DNA of 64,000 nt from Tieghemiomyces parasiticus (GCA_027575765.1 JANBPT010000058.1:24101-88100), one strand, 5' to 3'. Positions 31,236 to 42,854 are shown, counted from the stretch's first letter. Program-made: numbers and translations. Notes: a model not told the origin generated them from the letters alone.

Positions 31236-34200
31236 TGCGGGCGGGGGGTGAATGGGAGACAAGCAGTGAAGAAATGAGTAGCCGCGGTAGAGAGCGGGGC
31301 ATGGCCGGGCGAGTAGGGCGCTGGGACAGGCGTGCTTGTTGGGCGATACAACCGGTACCTAATAACTGGAGGAGAAAAAGGGCACCGAGTCGGTTGGGGA
31401 AGGGTGGGTAGGAGTTGGCATAAGCACCCACTGGCAAGGCGTATGTGAGTGGGAGGGGAAGAGGAGAGGGCGGGGCGGGGCGGGGTGACGAAAGGCGCGA
31501 GGAGTGCAGAAATGCGAAGGTCTCCCGCACCAGACTCGCCTTCAACCTTCTAGTGGAAATGGAAATACGAAAAAGGCCTTCTCAGCCAAAAAGGGAAGCT
31601 AGGTGCATCTTTTCCCCCTTCCAAGTCTGCTATGCATCACGGGGACACGCCACTGCCGCCCAAGCGTTGGTGGAGTGCTACTTGGCGTAGCTGTGTCGTT
31701 TGGTATGGCTAGCTGCGTCGGCCGCGCTATACTGGTCACCGCCCGCCTCCACTCCCTTAAGCAGCATCCGATGCCGATAGATCATAGAGAACGGGCCCTT
31801 CGGGATAGCCAATGGGGCTCAGGCGAAGCTGCAGTCTGGACTGTTGGGAGTGTGAGGGGGAAGCCACGGGTTAGGGGCTGCAATCGAGCACAGGCCGGAA
31901 ACGGGCCAGAAGTGCTACCCTAGCGACAACGTGGTAAGCATACGCTACCGAGTAAATCGGCCAGCGTGGGCGTACGAGCGGGAACAGGGCGGGGGAAGCA
32001 ATGGCACCGTTACAGCCACCGCCAACGACTAGTCCACACGGCCTCGGAACTAAAAACTAGTAGCGGCATGGGCCTAGGTGCAGAAAGGCCAGCCTTCCCA
32101 TGGGACCTGTGTCCATATCGTGCCCACACAGCGGCATGATTCACCCGTAAGCCCATCTGTATATGGTAAGATTATGCTTACCATCTATCAGTGGCACCTG
32201 CACGCGTATTCCCACTCTTGCTACGGCCGGTGGCCAAAGGAGGTTCTGCTACAGTCGTGGTGATCGGAACTGGGACGCCTGGCCTGACATTAGGCCAATT
32301 GCGCTGGCCATTACTAGGCATTTACTTTGTGCCAACCGCCTTCGTTTTCCCGCACCGCCCAACGCATCAAGGCTCATCGAGCACTTTGGGCTGATTGGGG
32401 CTTGCGGTCAAAAACTCCTCGCCGAACTTGCCGTCAAATGCTACCCGGCTCGCCCCGCCACACTTTATGGCCCGCAAGCTCTACGGTTCCCTTTCCGCAA
32501 GACATTCGACACTTAATTACCGTACGGCGTCTAACGAGATATCCTTACATGTCCCAGTTGCGCTACACGCCCACGTTCTTACCGCACTTGGTTACCTGCA
32601 TGCGATTTAACGTCCTCGACCGGTGCACTGGTGCGAGCAGGCACTTGTGCGGGAGTGCCAGCGCACTGGGCGCCTAGCGGCCGAATTTGGGCCACCAAGT
32701 CCTCCTAAGCCTTGCCGGCATACTGACAGTGAGGTCACCCCTGGACCGGAGTGGGCGTTGGTGGATCTGCGACGGTAGTCTGTGGTCGCGGGTCCGTGGT
32801 TCGCTGCGGTGTTGGGGTGGCAATGACAACCATCGCGGCAAGTTAATTGGCGTCAGCTACCAGGAGGTTTAGGCAAGTGCTAGACGGGGCAGATTTTCGA
32901 ACCAGGCCAACACGCATCACGACCGAGAATGCGGTCAAGTCCATCAGTAATTTCATTACTGCATTGGGAAGCATTGATCAGGTTTCTAGACGACTCCCAG
33001 TTGGGGCCCAGGTCGATGAGTCCGTAAGAATGAGTAGTAGTGTGGTGTAGGGGAAGGGGATCCCCCCGTCAATCCCGACCCCCCCCCCAGCGCGTTCCTG
33101 TCCCGGAAGGTGGCGTTCCAAGAGTTTAATTGTCTTCCAGGGACAAAGGTATAGTGGATTCGATGCCGCGACCAACCGTGACCCGTCACTATCTTGTTCT
33201 CTTTCGTTTGCTAACACGTCTTCCTTCAAAGTTGAGACGAACCCCAACTTCAAACCATATATTCTACACTGTATTTAACTATAGTCGATCCTCTTTTGAG
33301 CATCTCAACATAACATAAATACAGTAGATGAGAGTAATCATTTTCTGAGAGGTTGGGATGCGGGAGGAGGCCACATCATCCTTTGTTTACCCGAGGAGGA
33401 ACTCCTCCATATGCCCAGTACATATACGCATGCTACATTTGACATAGGGCTGCTTGATTCGGTCGGAGGAAGGTAGATGTCCAAAAACCCACGAAGCCTG
33501 CGTTATCAATATAGCACGGATTTCCCTGGAATGGCTCCTTACTCCCGAGCAATCGTATCACTTAAAGCCACCAGCAACGGCTGTAATGAAATTATTTTAT
33601 TTTAGGCCCTGTGACGTATTCCTTGTCACGACGATTACTCAGGTGTCTGCATCAGTATGTATTTAGTCTATAGCTGATCCTTAATGCTATTCCATTTACT
33701 CTGGCCGCTGTAGCTTCAATGCTTACAGGGACGACTAGTGGGAACTGCGATTTGATACTGTCGCTTCCCAGAGGACGACATTTATAGCGTGCTACCCCGC
33801 ATTGTAGTTTCCTCTTCCATGGCGATCAGCTTAAGCGGGGTAAGAAAATGCCTTATTAATTGGAATCACGCCCTCTTCTACTTATTTCCCAACTTGCCTG
33901 GCGGATTGGTTCGACAATGTTCTCCGATTTACGTGTAGGTGATCGACCGTGGAATACCCACCAAGCTGACCGATATTACTTCCAACATGGCTTCCTACTG
34001 CGCTGGAGCGAAGTGCCTCGCCACTCTTCGTTGAAGATCCCTTAGTGGAGGCCGCTCCAAATCAAAATAGCCAGTTGGAGGACACCAGTGGGCCAAATGG
34101 GTGACACAAGGAGGGAGACAAGCTGTAAATGTCAAGATGAGTATCTGTCAAACAGAAAAAAGGGATCCCCAACGGTGACAGGGCACCTCGCCCCCTAACA

Positions 34201-34369
34201 GTCTTCTTACCTAGTCCCAACGCTGTACCGCATAAAAGAGGGTCGGGTGGAAGGTACGCAATTGGGTAGTTGCTTTATTCAACGGCTAGCATCTTCGTTA
34301 CTACTCGGTGGCACCCATTTCACGATTCTCATCACTCTGCCCGGATTAACTAATTCAACCATATTTCCA
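31236..34369. other. Gene-poor 3.1-kb stretch
   Basis: No supported gene. Around 32190-32800 the plus strand has long overlapping frames with GC-rich third positions, interrupted by stops (see findings). There is a C10 run at 33079-33088. The last 200 nt are the promoter of secreted orphan 4. Confidence 0.5.
34232..34238 (+). promoter_or_regulatory. TATA-like box of secreted orphan 4
   Basis: ATAAAAG lies 138 nt upstream of the ATG at 34370, similar in spacing to the other secreted orphan genes. Confidence 0.4.
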
Positions 34370-35857
34370 ATGAAGTTGACAATAACTGTCGTATGTTTGG
34401 CAGTCTTGGCTGCTACTTGGTTCCCCGTCGCCATCGTAGCCACCCACTTGACGAGCCTGCCGGCGGAAATTCACCAGCTTATTGATGAGCAACTGCCTCG
34501 GGACCAAGCCGAGCAGTACCGTTTGGCACATCGTACAGTGAATTCAGCCCTTGCACATTCAGTCCGCCAGCACAACATCCAGGTAGGATTATCTAAAATT
34601 GGCCTTCCCTTACGTCAGAAATTATCCACTGGCTAACCTTCTTACCCACGTAAAAAACAACTAATGTTTCATTTTCGCTATCTTTTGCGGACCACAACCC
34701 AGGCCATTGAAGCTCACGGTCGACACATTGCTGACTACATTAACATCCTATTCGAGGGCTATCCACCGGAGCACCTGACATTGGCGATCGCTGCCGGGTC
34801 TTTGGCAGGCGAGCATAGCACTGAACGCCAAGCCCGCGCTCGCCACGAGTTCCAGGGCATATGGACCGAAATAGGCCCATTTTTCCGCAGCAGTATCTAC
34901 CAGAGCGCCCTTGTGCCTAAACTCTCCGCCTACGGCGTGACCCTGTTTGACCCCCTCGCTGTTCGCCGTGGCAATAGACCGCCCCCTCGCTATGAACTCA
35001 CAGCTGCTTATAACAACCTCCTGTCTGATAATATACGTCGCTACGTTAACAAGTGGATCACCGAGCGGCAATCTGACCTGAACGATCTGCCGGTGGCGGT
35101 GCGAGTATACCGTTTGGACGACCCGGATCTCGGGGGCCGGCTGACCGAGCACAATTACGTGGCCTTCGCCATCGCAAATGGCTGTTTCCAGTATATTACG
35201 GCCCTGGTGGGGTACCTGGCCTCGGAGACCTCACTTCAGCTGTTGACGGAGAAAATGGACGATCAGACCTTCTTACCGGTTGGCCACCGAGAACTCGCGG
35301 CGGTGCTCGCAGATCCGCACTCCGTCCGATACGCCATGCAGGGGCGGGTTGAGCCGAACTCCCCAGCGATGGCCACCAACTATGTGGTCCGCAGCGAGCT
35401 CCAACTCATCGCCACCAAGTTTGTCCGTAACATTGCATACTCGGCCGTCCTCGTGTTCGCCGCGCGTGGAGAGGCCCGCCGGGTGGACGAGTTTATCGGG
35501 ACCATGGCCGCACTGCCGCCACGACTACTCTACATGCGACTCAGCCCGGTCGTCTTGCGCGCCCTTGCCTTCCTGGTGGGCGCGCAGTTTGGGCAGACGG
35601 CAGTGGTGGACCGGATGCGTGACCAGATTACGCTGGATAAGGCTGAAATGCACCGGACGGCCGAGCGGGTGGGTTGGGCGCGCGCGGTGCAGGCTGTGGC
35701 CGAGCTGCCGTACCAGGGCGGTAGGGCCGATCAGATCAGTCAGATGGAGTTTGCAAACGATCTGCCCTTTGTGGTCGCCCCTGATGGGTCTGTGCTGTAC
35801 ATTGCCTACTATGCGCGGGCCCCGGGTCTGTCCGAGGGGACGACAGGGCAGCGCTAG
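34370..35857 (+). CDS. Secreted orphan protein 4, F-box-like start
   Basis: This is a 455-residue protein in two exons, 34370-34582 and 34703-35857. The intron is phase 0, GTAGGA...CCCAG, 120 nt. Residues 1-24 are a signal peptide (KLTITVVCLAVLAATWFPV). Directly after it residues ~27-60 read LTSLPAEIHQLIDEQLPRDQ followed by LAHRTVNSAL. This pattern resembles an F-box (LPxEI...I...L...L...V...) but lies in what should be a secreted protein. The rest is helical with no TM segment or enzyme motif I recognise (YVAFAIANGCFQYITALVGY, RRVDEFIGTMAALPPRLLYM). A frame upstream of the ATG exists, but the signal peptide start is clear. The function is unknown, and a role outside the cell is inference. 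Confidence 0.75.
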
Positions 35858-37288
35858 GTCAGGGTCTACTTTGGGTACCCGTTTGTATGTCCATTACGTA
35901 TAGTTTCCGAGTTGACATGGTGAAGACAACTAATGCCCACCTCATCCCTAAGTGTTCTAGAGTATAGCAGATTGGCTAGTATGTCACGCTGTGAGGTTTA
36001 GAGCTAGGGTTATCAAGTGCTTTATGAGAACGTCTAAGGATTCCACCGCATATCCATGCAGGTATGTAATGCGGCTGCTACTGAGAAACAGCGTTTGCAG
36101 GATATTATGATAGACCTAAGGAAAAATCTTTTTTGGTCAAGGTGTGATTTCAGCCGGGGTGGTTGAGCAGTAACCCAAGATGAATCAGCCTGCGTTGCGG
36201 TCAAGAAGGTGGAGGGGGTCGATGGGCAGGTCAGGGCTTAGGTTATGTATCTGAATGTCGTAATATATGGCTGGGTGCGGTCTGATGAGAGGTATAGTTG
36301 TTACCGGACTGGCGGGCTATTATCTGACAGGGTCACTCCCCTCCCCGTACCCTGCGCTGAGCTGCCCGTGGCGGACCCAGCCTCGGTAGTTTGTGGGAAT
36401 TTGCTAGAGGAGGCGGGCGTGCGCGTGAGTGTGTATCGCTTGCGGGCCACAGGCCCCTCTACCCAGCCCTTGCGCCATTGCCACTGCAGACTTGTCATCC
36501 ACTCCCTCTCCCTTCGTTTGCCACACCGTCATCTCCACATCATCGTCGAACCTCATCGCCTCTCACCCGTCGTCCGGGGTCACCCATCGCCGCGCCCCCT
36601 TCTATCCTACGTTGGATCCTCTTCACTCACGATCGCCCAGTATTCGCGCACTTCCGAGACCAATTGTCGTCGCTTCGTCTACTCGTGCCTACAATTTTGG
36701 CTGATCGCCGCCTCTCACTTCACCTGCCATCACACCCCCAGCACCCATCTACCATTTTGCCCCATCTCTACCGTTGGGATCGCATTACGAGTATCCTGCC
36801 CTGGACCCAACTGGCTTTAGCTACCTAGCCACAACTCAGCCCAAACGTGACCGCTTTCCTTTCGAGTGTCTTTGAGAGCAGTCTCATTTGGTCATCTGCC
36901 CTATTTTGCACGACGCGAGAATCCCACAACACCCGCCAGGTTCAGCTCGAAAGGTCACTTCTGCCATAGCCTTCGCGATCCGCACCGTTCCTTTGTCAGA
37001 CCATCTCAGCCTGAAATTTAGTTATCAGGTTGCTGGTTCCCGACCTGCCCTCTTTTCACTTACCTACACCGTCGCAGCTCGCCATCAATACGACAGCCAT
37101 CTTGCCCCTCCCTCTTATCATTCACCAGCCCCCCCAGTTTTCCTCCCTCTAGTTCTCTACTTTCCACTTCCTACCTCGGTGTCGCCGCTGTAACTACCCG
37201 TACCGTATCCACGTTCGGCTTGACCTGAATCCAGCCCTATAACCCTACCAGATCCTATCCTACTTACCCTTTTTGGCACCATTCCCCC
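35858..37288. other. Intergenic, 5' region of eIF4E2
   Basis: 1.4 kb without a supported gene. From ~36450 on the plus strand it is strongly C/T-rich, which creates long but meaningless frames (for example 36245-36820). It is the probable promoter and leader of the gene at 37289. Confidence 0.55.
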
Positions 37289-39113
37289 ATGGACTCTACT
37301 TCCGCCAGCACCACAACGGCGTCGTACAGCAACGCGCAGTCATCGGGGGCTAGCCAGCGTAAATCGTAAGTCCCGGTGCGACGTTGCCATTTGCTCGATA
37401 GTACATGTAGCACGTTCGCCCGCTTTGCCAATATCACCGCTAATGTACCTCTACCCGGCCGCCGGAATGTCATCTCCGGCTTGTAACGCCGCCCGCCCCG
37501 TCACTGACCCCATACTGCACCCCTGCCCCTACCCCCGCCCGCCCGCTGATTGTACTTCCCCTTTTTCCATACCTCTATCCAGCTCGAAGTTGATCCAGCT
37601 CCAGCGTAAAGCGTCCACTCCAACCTTAACCAAGTTAAAGAAGCCTTCGCCGGGTGCTCCTTCGGCATCGAGCAACCCAGCCTCGACCAGCACTGGCACT
37701 CCGGCGACGGGGCTGAACAGCACCACCGGTCCACCCACCCTGCCCCGTCACGGGTCGTCGACCAACATTCACGCCATGACGGGATCGGGGGTTTTGGCGG
37801 GATCGTCCGCCGCTGTGGGCGGGGCCAGCGGCGTTAGCGGCGGTGGATACACCGCTAATGCTTCCGCCGGAGGTGGTGGGGCCGCTGGTCACCATTTTCG
37901 CGACGGCAGCGCGTCTGGCACCCCTGGTGTCCTGGCCCGAAACAAGTCTCTCTCCCACGTAAACCTACTCCCGCTCGCCAGTGCCAAGTCTGGCGCCGGT
38001 ACTGAGATTCATCCGCTCCAGTTTACCTGGGTGTTCTGGTTCATGCACCGTGCCCCGGGCCAAAAGATCACCAACTATGAGAGCGCCATGAAGAAGATTG
38101 CGTCATTCTCTTCGGTAAGTGCCAATTTCTAGCCCTGTACCTTTCGAAGGGGCCCGAAAACCCTGCTCCTAAATAGCTCGAGCTAACAGAGCCACCCTCA
38201 TTGCATGCCATAATCCCCGCCTTCTTCCACACCTTATAGATAGAGAACTTCTGGGCGGTCTACTGCCACCTCCGGCGCCCGCACGAGCTGCCCACCATCT
38301 CCGACTACCACCTATTTAAGCAGGGGGTCCGGCCCGTTTGGGAGGTAAGTGCCACCTCGCGAGTGCGCTATTGCTGCTCAGTCTCTATTTGCCCCACACT
38401 CTACCCCTGGTCATGGTTCTGGTGCTAAGCTACTTGTATCCGTTATATCTATCCACTGTTAACTCCTTGACTGCCAGGATGAGGCCAACAAGAACGGCGG
38501 CAAGTGGATCGTGCGCCTCAAGAAAGGAATCGCGTCCCGCTACTGGGAAAGCATCGTAAGTACCCTAATTGTTGCCCTTACCAAGCCGCGATGCCGCGGT
38601 TGGCCTCCTGCATTCCCGCCGAATTGGTCCAGTGTTTGCCCCTAACCTTCCCATTGGTTTGTTTAACTCGCTGTTTCGCACTATCCCATAGGTACTGGCC
38701 GTCATTGGCGACCAATTCGATGTGGGGAACGACATTTGCGGTCTTGTGCTGTCCATCCGTAACTCGGAAGATATTCTCTCGCTCTGGAATAGCTCCGCCC
38801 AAGACGGTCGGATCAACCTGCGCATTAGGTAAGCACAGGGCGGCCAACGAGACTTACTGTACTAAAATGCAAGGTGGTAATGGCAATGTACCCATTACGA
38901 ATCGAGCTATGGAGTCAGGCCCTAACCTTCCACCTCCCCTCCCGCCCAATTTATCACTCACTCGCCTTGATTCCCCATCTCTTTGCCTCGCCTTCCAGGG
39001 ACACGGTTAAACGCGTACTTAACTTGCCGGCGGACACCATCATGGAGTATAAGGCCCATAACGACTCGATGAAGGATAACTCCAGCTTCCGCAACACCGA
39101 TGTATATAAATAG
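37289..39113 (+). CDS. EIF4E2: 4EHP/eIF4E2-type cap-binding protein
   Basis: This is a 347-residue member of class II eIF4E, which binds the mRNA cap but acts mostly as a translation repressor. Six exons are 37289-37365, 37583-38114, 38240-38344, 38478-38555, 38692-38828 and 38999-39113. All junctions are GT-AG, and every phase closes. The first ~175 residues are low-complexity Ser/Gly/Ala/Thr. The core begins at HPLQFTWVFWFMHRAPGQ and contains SSIENFWAVYCHLRRPHELP, DYHLFKQGVRPVWEDEANKN, GGKWIVRLKKGIASRYWESI and DTVKRVLNLPADTIMEYKAH. Tyr191 (ITNYES) sits where eIF4E has the cap-stacking Trp56, a class II mark. Trp237 (PVWE) is the second cap Trp. Confidence 0.95.
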
Positions 39114-40385
39114 AGCACGTCGTTCATTTTGTCTTCGGATCCGTCACCGCCGGCTGTCACCCCGTTTTTTACAGAGCCCCACCTCCACCGTGGACCCGCG
39201 GTTCACCGTCCAGACCTCCCCGGTCGCCATTTTAATAAATGCCCGGTGATTCTTATTCCTCAGAGACGTCCGTACCTATTTGCGTTTCCCCATCGGCATA
39301 TTAACCACGCCACACTATGTTTCGGTGAGGTCTCGCTCTATCTCGTCATACCCTACGGCGGTTCCAGTCAAGGATTGATCAGAATTTCCCAGCTCCACGA
39401 TCAAGAAGCACCGGATTGGTCTCCTCCTGGCTTTACTACTCTTCCGACGCGGTTTCACAAGGGTTTTAGGCGGAAACACTGCACTCCGTCAGGTACCACA
39501 TTACATTGTATGGGTTCATGACCCAGAAACCCCCCCCCCATTATTAACTATGATCGCCGTCACTTCTGGGACTGTACTTTTACAGGTAACAGTTTTGTCC
39601 TTTAGGTTTGTGTATCAGACCATTTTACCTCTCACATTTCAACCACCTTCCCCCACCTGTGTAACGTCATTTAATTCAATCGTTTCTATTTCGAATAAGT
39701 CACTCTACCGACTCTCACCAATCCACTCGTTGACTTTGTCATCCCCGTCGTCCCACTTTCACACCTTCGTTGCTAGAGGCGGAACAATTTAGACTCGCCC
39801 AACCTACGGCGCCAATTCCTACAGCTGCCCACCACGTTACTGGTAAACTATCCGAGGTTTACCCAGCCTACCTGTCATGCGCGCGCGCGTGTGCGCATCG
39901 GTGGAAGTCTGCTACCATTCCTTTAACTCAACTTCAACACCACGTTGTGCCAAATTTCTGCCGCCTAGTCAAAGGTTCGAGACCTCGGCCAACCAACTTC
40001 CATAGCGTCTAGAGACAGCCCTCGCCCTGTCCACTTGCTCTGTAAGCACACCCACACCAGCCCCACCCCTGTGATGCCGGAATGTGAGTGCGTAGCCGAG
40101 TCATGATCGAAAACCGGCTCCCTCTCTTAATCTCTAACCCACTCGGGTGCCCACAAGAGCCTCCTCCGCTTTAACCCGCAATAAGGCCGGCGCCCTCTCT
40201 ACCCATTAGTATTCGGCGGCGCTTCATTTAAACGCCTCTCCGGACGGCGGCCGCTTGGCCCTCCGATCTTATCGAGACGATTCGTCGAAATTTACCTTCC
40301 GTAGTTCTACTCCCGCGACCTGTCCCCGTCCCTTGATTGTCATTGTACACGCTCTACCCCACTGCACCCCGTGGCCACTTCAGTT
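39114..40385. other. Intergenic, eIF4E2 to 7TM-RGS gene
   Basis: 1.3 kb with no supported gene. It has AATAAA at 39234-39239 and a C10 run at 39530-39539. The last ~300 nt are the upstream region of the 7TM-RGS gene. Confidence 0.55.
39234..39239 (+). terminator. AATAAA polyadenylation signal
   Basis: AATAAA lies 121 nt after the stop codon of the eIF4E2 gene. Confidence 0.4.
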
Positions 40386-42854
40386 ATGGCATCCCTGACC
40401 CACTTCAAAAGACAACATTGGACTCACCTCGACGATGCGCACCCGCCCGACACCGTCCGCCGAGCGATCGTGTATCCGATTATCGGCGTTATCATTTTGA
40501 TCGCCGCGGCCCTCACAGTCTGCTTTGCTTATCGTGGCCGCCATGACCCCTTCTTCCAGTACCGCTCAGTCTCCCTCACCATTCTGGGCGTAGTTGCCAG
40601 TATCTTCAGCCTGGCTTGCGCGATGGTTTTCTTTGTCGAAAACAAGGAATGTTGGTTGTTGATCCTGGTCAATGTCCTAACGATTCACGTCGTATTCTTC
40701 GCACCTATACTCTGCGCGTGCAAACTGTGGGCTTTAGCCAAACACGCCCAGGCCCTCCAACGCCACATGGATCTGGGCCAGGAAGTGCCCGATGGTGACT
40801 TCAGTGCCGTCGAAACTACTATGGGTGATCGACCCTCCGAAGGCAGCACGGCTCCCATGTTCCCTAGGTCGTGCTCGCCGACCGGTAGCAGGCCCTATCG
40901 AGTGGACCCATTGGGTTCCCCCCGCCAAAGTCGCCCCGGTCAAGCTATACCCCGCTTCATCCGCGAGGCCCGGCGGCACACAAGCCAGCGTCCATGGTAT
41001 CTCGTCAGTCACCGGACTCTCCGTCTCAAGCTCCTCACCGCCGTGCTCGTCCTTGCCGTCTACTCGGGCGCCCTCTACGCCGTCTTTATTAGCACTACGA
41101 ACGAGGGCGACCAACACCGGCAGCGGCCCTTATGCTCGAGGAGCTGGCTGGCCATTTACAACACGGTGGTGGTCGGAGTGGAGTTTTTGGTGGTATATCC
41201 CTTGATTCTGTATTACCTCCGGCCCCTCCAAGACGGATTTGCCATCCGTCAGGAACTGCTGCTCTTCTGGATCGTCATCACGGTCGTCGAGATCGCATAC
41301 CGCATCCTATTCAACCTCAAGTTATACAGCTGGGGCTACATAGTGGTTCAGTTTGTGCTGAACACTTTCCAGTGCGTGTGGTACATAGTTATTTTCGTTG
41401 TTGTACCTCTCGTCAAACATCACCGTGAGCGCCACCGGGAACGTTACCAGGTAGTTGACTTGCCCGTCACCGCTACCACGCTGTATCAGCTCCTGGCCGA
41501 TCCGGAACGGTGGTTCGCGTTCGTGCAGTTTTGCAGCGACCATTTCTGCGGCGAGCTACCGTCCTTTTTGATGGATTACCAGAGACTCAAAGTACGCCTC
41601 TACCGTTTTGCTGACCCCGTCGCATCCACTGCCGTTGACTGCGATTTGCAGGGGAGTAGCATTTTAGGCGAATATATTCCGCCAACCTTACCCTGGCATA
41701 GCCGAGATACAAGCGACCGGGATCCCTTAACCAGCCATCGACGCGGGGTCTCCACCCCAATAGCCTTGCTTCTTTCATCGCCGGATGGCCTCGATAACCG
41801 CCCGAGCCCATCCCCTTTAGGACAAGGTAGTGACCGCGGCGGCCGTCCCGATCCATCGAATGAAGGTCCTTTCCCCATTCACCGTCAGGACGCCCCCGAA
41901 CAGCACTGGGGAAGCGAGCCGGGGCTTCGTATCGCTGCCCACAACCTCACTGCCACTGCTATATCCGGGACGCCTCACCGGCGTGGCCATCGATATCAAC
42001 CCAGCGGGCGTAGTTTTGCCACGATCACCCACTTACCCTGTGGCTCTACGTCCAACTTTACAGTCACCTCCGCACAAGGATCAGACCGACAGCGGCAACA
42101 CCGTCACCATCACAGTTCGGGACGGATACGTTCCGTAGCGGACTTCTTGGTTGCACGTCGGGCAGGCCTGTCTGCTGCTGCTGCGGAACGGTGGGAGGTG
42201 GCGCCATTTGTAGAACCCGAGGAGTACCACGGAGGCGCCTTGGAAACGGAGGATAGAGGACCAGATCCGTCGCCGCTGCAAACCTCAGCCCATGTCTATG
42301 ATGACATAGTGGGGGACTACGGTGCCCGACGGCCTTCCACAAACCAGGCGGTGCCAGCTCAACTTATCGGCGGACATTATCTCGGTGGCCCGGTCGGGCC
42401 AGCCGTCGCTGGGGCTGCATCCTTACCAACGTCTGTGTTTGCCAGCGGTCGACCTACCGCCACTACCACCACTGTCTCCCCGACCTGTCTCGCTGCGGGC
42501 CATCTGTCCCCAACCAACCCGGAACGAGCCCATTGGGCCACTTTGGTGACCATCATGCCCTACCCAGCCTCCCTCCGCGATGTTTGGACCTGCGGCTCAC
42601 CGAACGATCCGGCCCCGGTTGAGCTCCAAAAGTACTACCGTCAGTTCTACCGCAAGTACTTTACCAGCCGCTCGCTGTTCGAGATTAACATTGACAACGC
42701 CAAGAAGCGTCTGATCCAGGACCGCGTCGCCCAGACCCACAGTTTTACCGTTGGTGTGTTTGACGCGGCCAAGGATGCTGTCGTGGATTTGTTGGTGTCG
42801 GATATGCTAGGTCGATTCAAAGCGGATGGAGGGTTTGAGGGTTACTGTGGGTGA
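40386..42854 (+). CDS. 7TM protein with split RGS domain
   Basis: This 822-residue intronless protein combines seven transmembrane segments with an RGS domain, the layout of fungal GprK-type receptors that shorten G-alpha signalling. Segments lie near residues 27-49, 62-83, 89-113, 215-237, 256-278, 291-312 and 318-342, with a ~100-residue Pro/Arg-rich loop after TM3. The RGS domain starts at ~366 (LYQLLADPERWFAFVQFCSD, FCGELPSFLMDYQRL). It is interrupted after about residue 405 by ~330 Pro/Ser/Gly/His-rich residues. It resumes at ~746 (ELQKYYRQFYRKYFTSRSLF, EINIDNAKKRLIQDR...FDAAKDAVVDLL). I took the first ATG (40386); the frame upstream begins with a non-ATG codon. The insertion frame is open throughout. 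Confidence 0.88.
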   Translation: MASLTHFKRQHWTHLDDAHPPDTVRRAIVYPIIGVIILIAAALTVCFAYRGRHDPFFQYRSVSLTILGVVASIFSLACAMVFFVENKECWLLILVNVLTIHVVFFAPILCACKLWALAKHAQALQRHMDLGQEVPDGDFSAVETTMGDRPSEGSTAPMFPRSCSPTGSRPYRVDPLGSPRQSRPGQAIPRFIREARRHTSQRPWYLVSHRTLRLKLLTAVLVLAVYSGALYAVFISTTNEGDQHRQRPLCSRSWLAIYNTVVVGVEFLVVYPLILYYLRPLQDGFAIRQELLLFWIVITVVEIAYRILFNLKLYSWGYIVVQFVLNTFQCVWYIVIFVVVPLVKHHRERHRERYQVVDLPVTATTLYQLLADPERWFAFVQFCSDHFCGELPSFLMDYQRLKVRLYRFADPVASTAVDCDLQGSSILGEYIPPTLPWHSRDTSDRDPLTSHRRGVSTPIALLLSSPDGLDNRPSPSPLGQGSDRGGRPDPSNEGPFPIHRQDAPEQHWGSEPGLRIAAHNLTATAISGTPHRRGHRYQPSGRSFATITHLPCGSTSNFTVTSAQGSDRQRQHRHHHSSGRIRSVADFLVARRAGLSAAAAERWEVAPFVEPEEYHGGALETEDRGPDPSPLQTSAHVYDDIVGDYGARRPSTNQAVPAQLIGGHYLGGPVGPAVAGAASLPTSVFASGRPTATTTTVSPTCLAAGHLSPTNPERAHWATLVTIMPYPASLRDVWTCGSPNDPAPVELQKYYRQFYRKYFTSRSLFEINIDNAKKRLIQDRVAQTHSFTVGVFDAAKDAVVDLLVSDMLGRFKADGGFEGYCG

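Noticed and set aside
36245..36828. 191- and 145-codon plus-strand frames
   Set aside because: C/T-rich leader DNA of eIF4E2 lacks stop codons by composition; the translations are Ser/Pro/His/Leu-rich noise.
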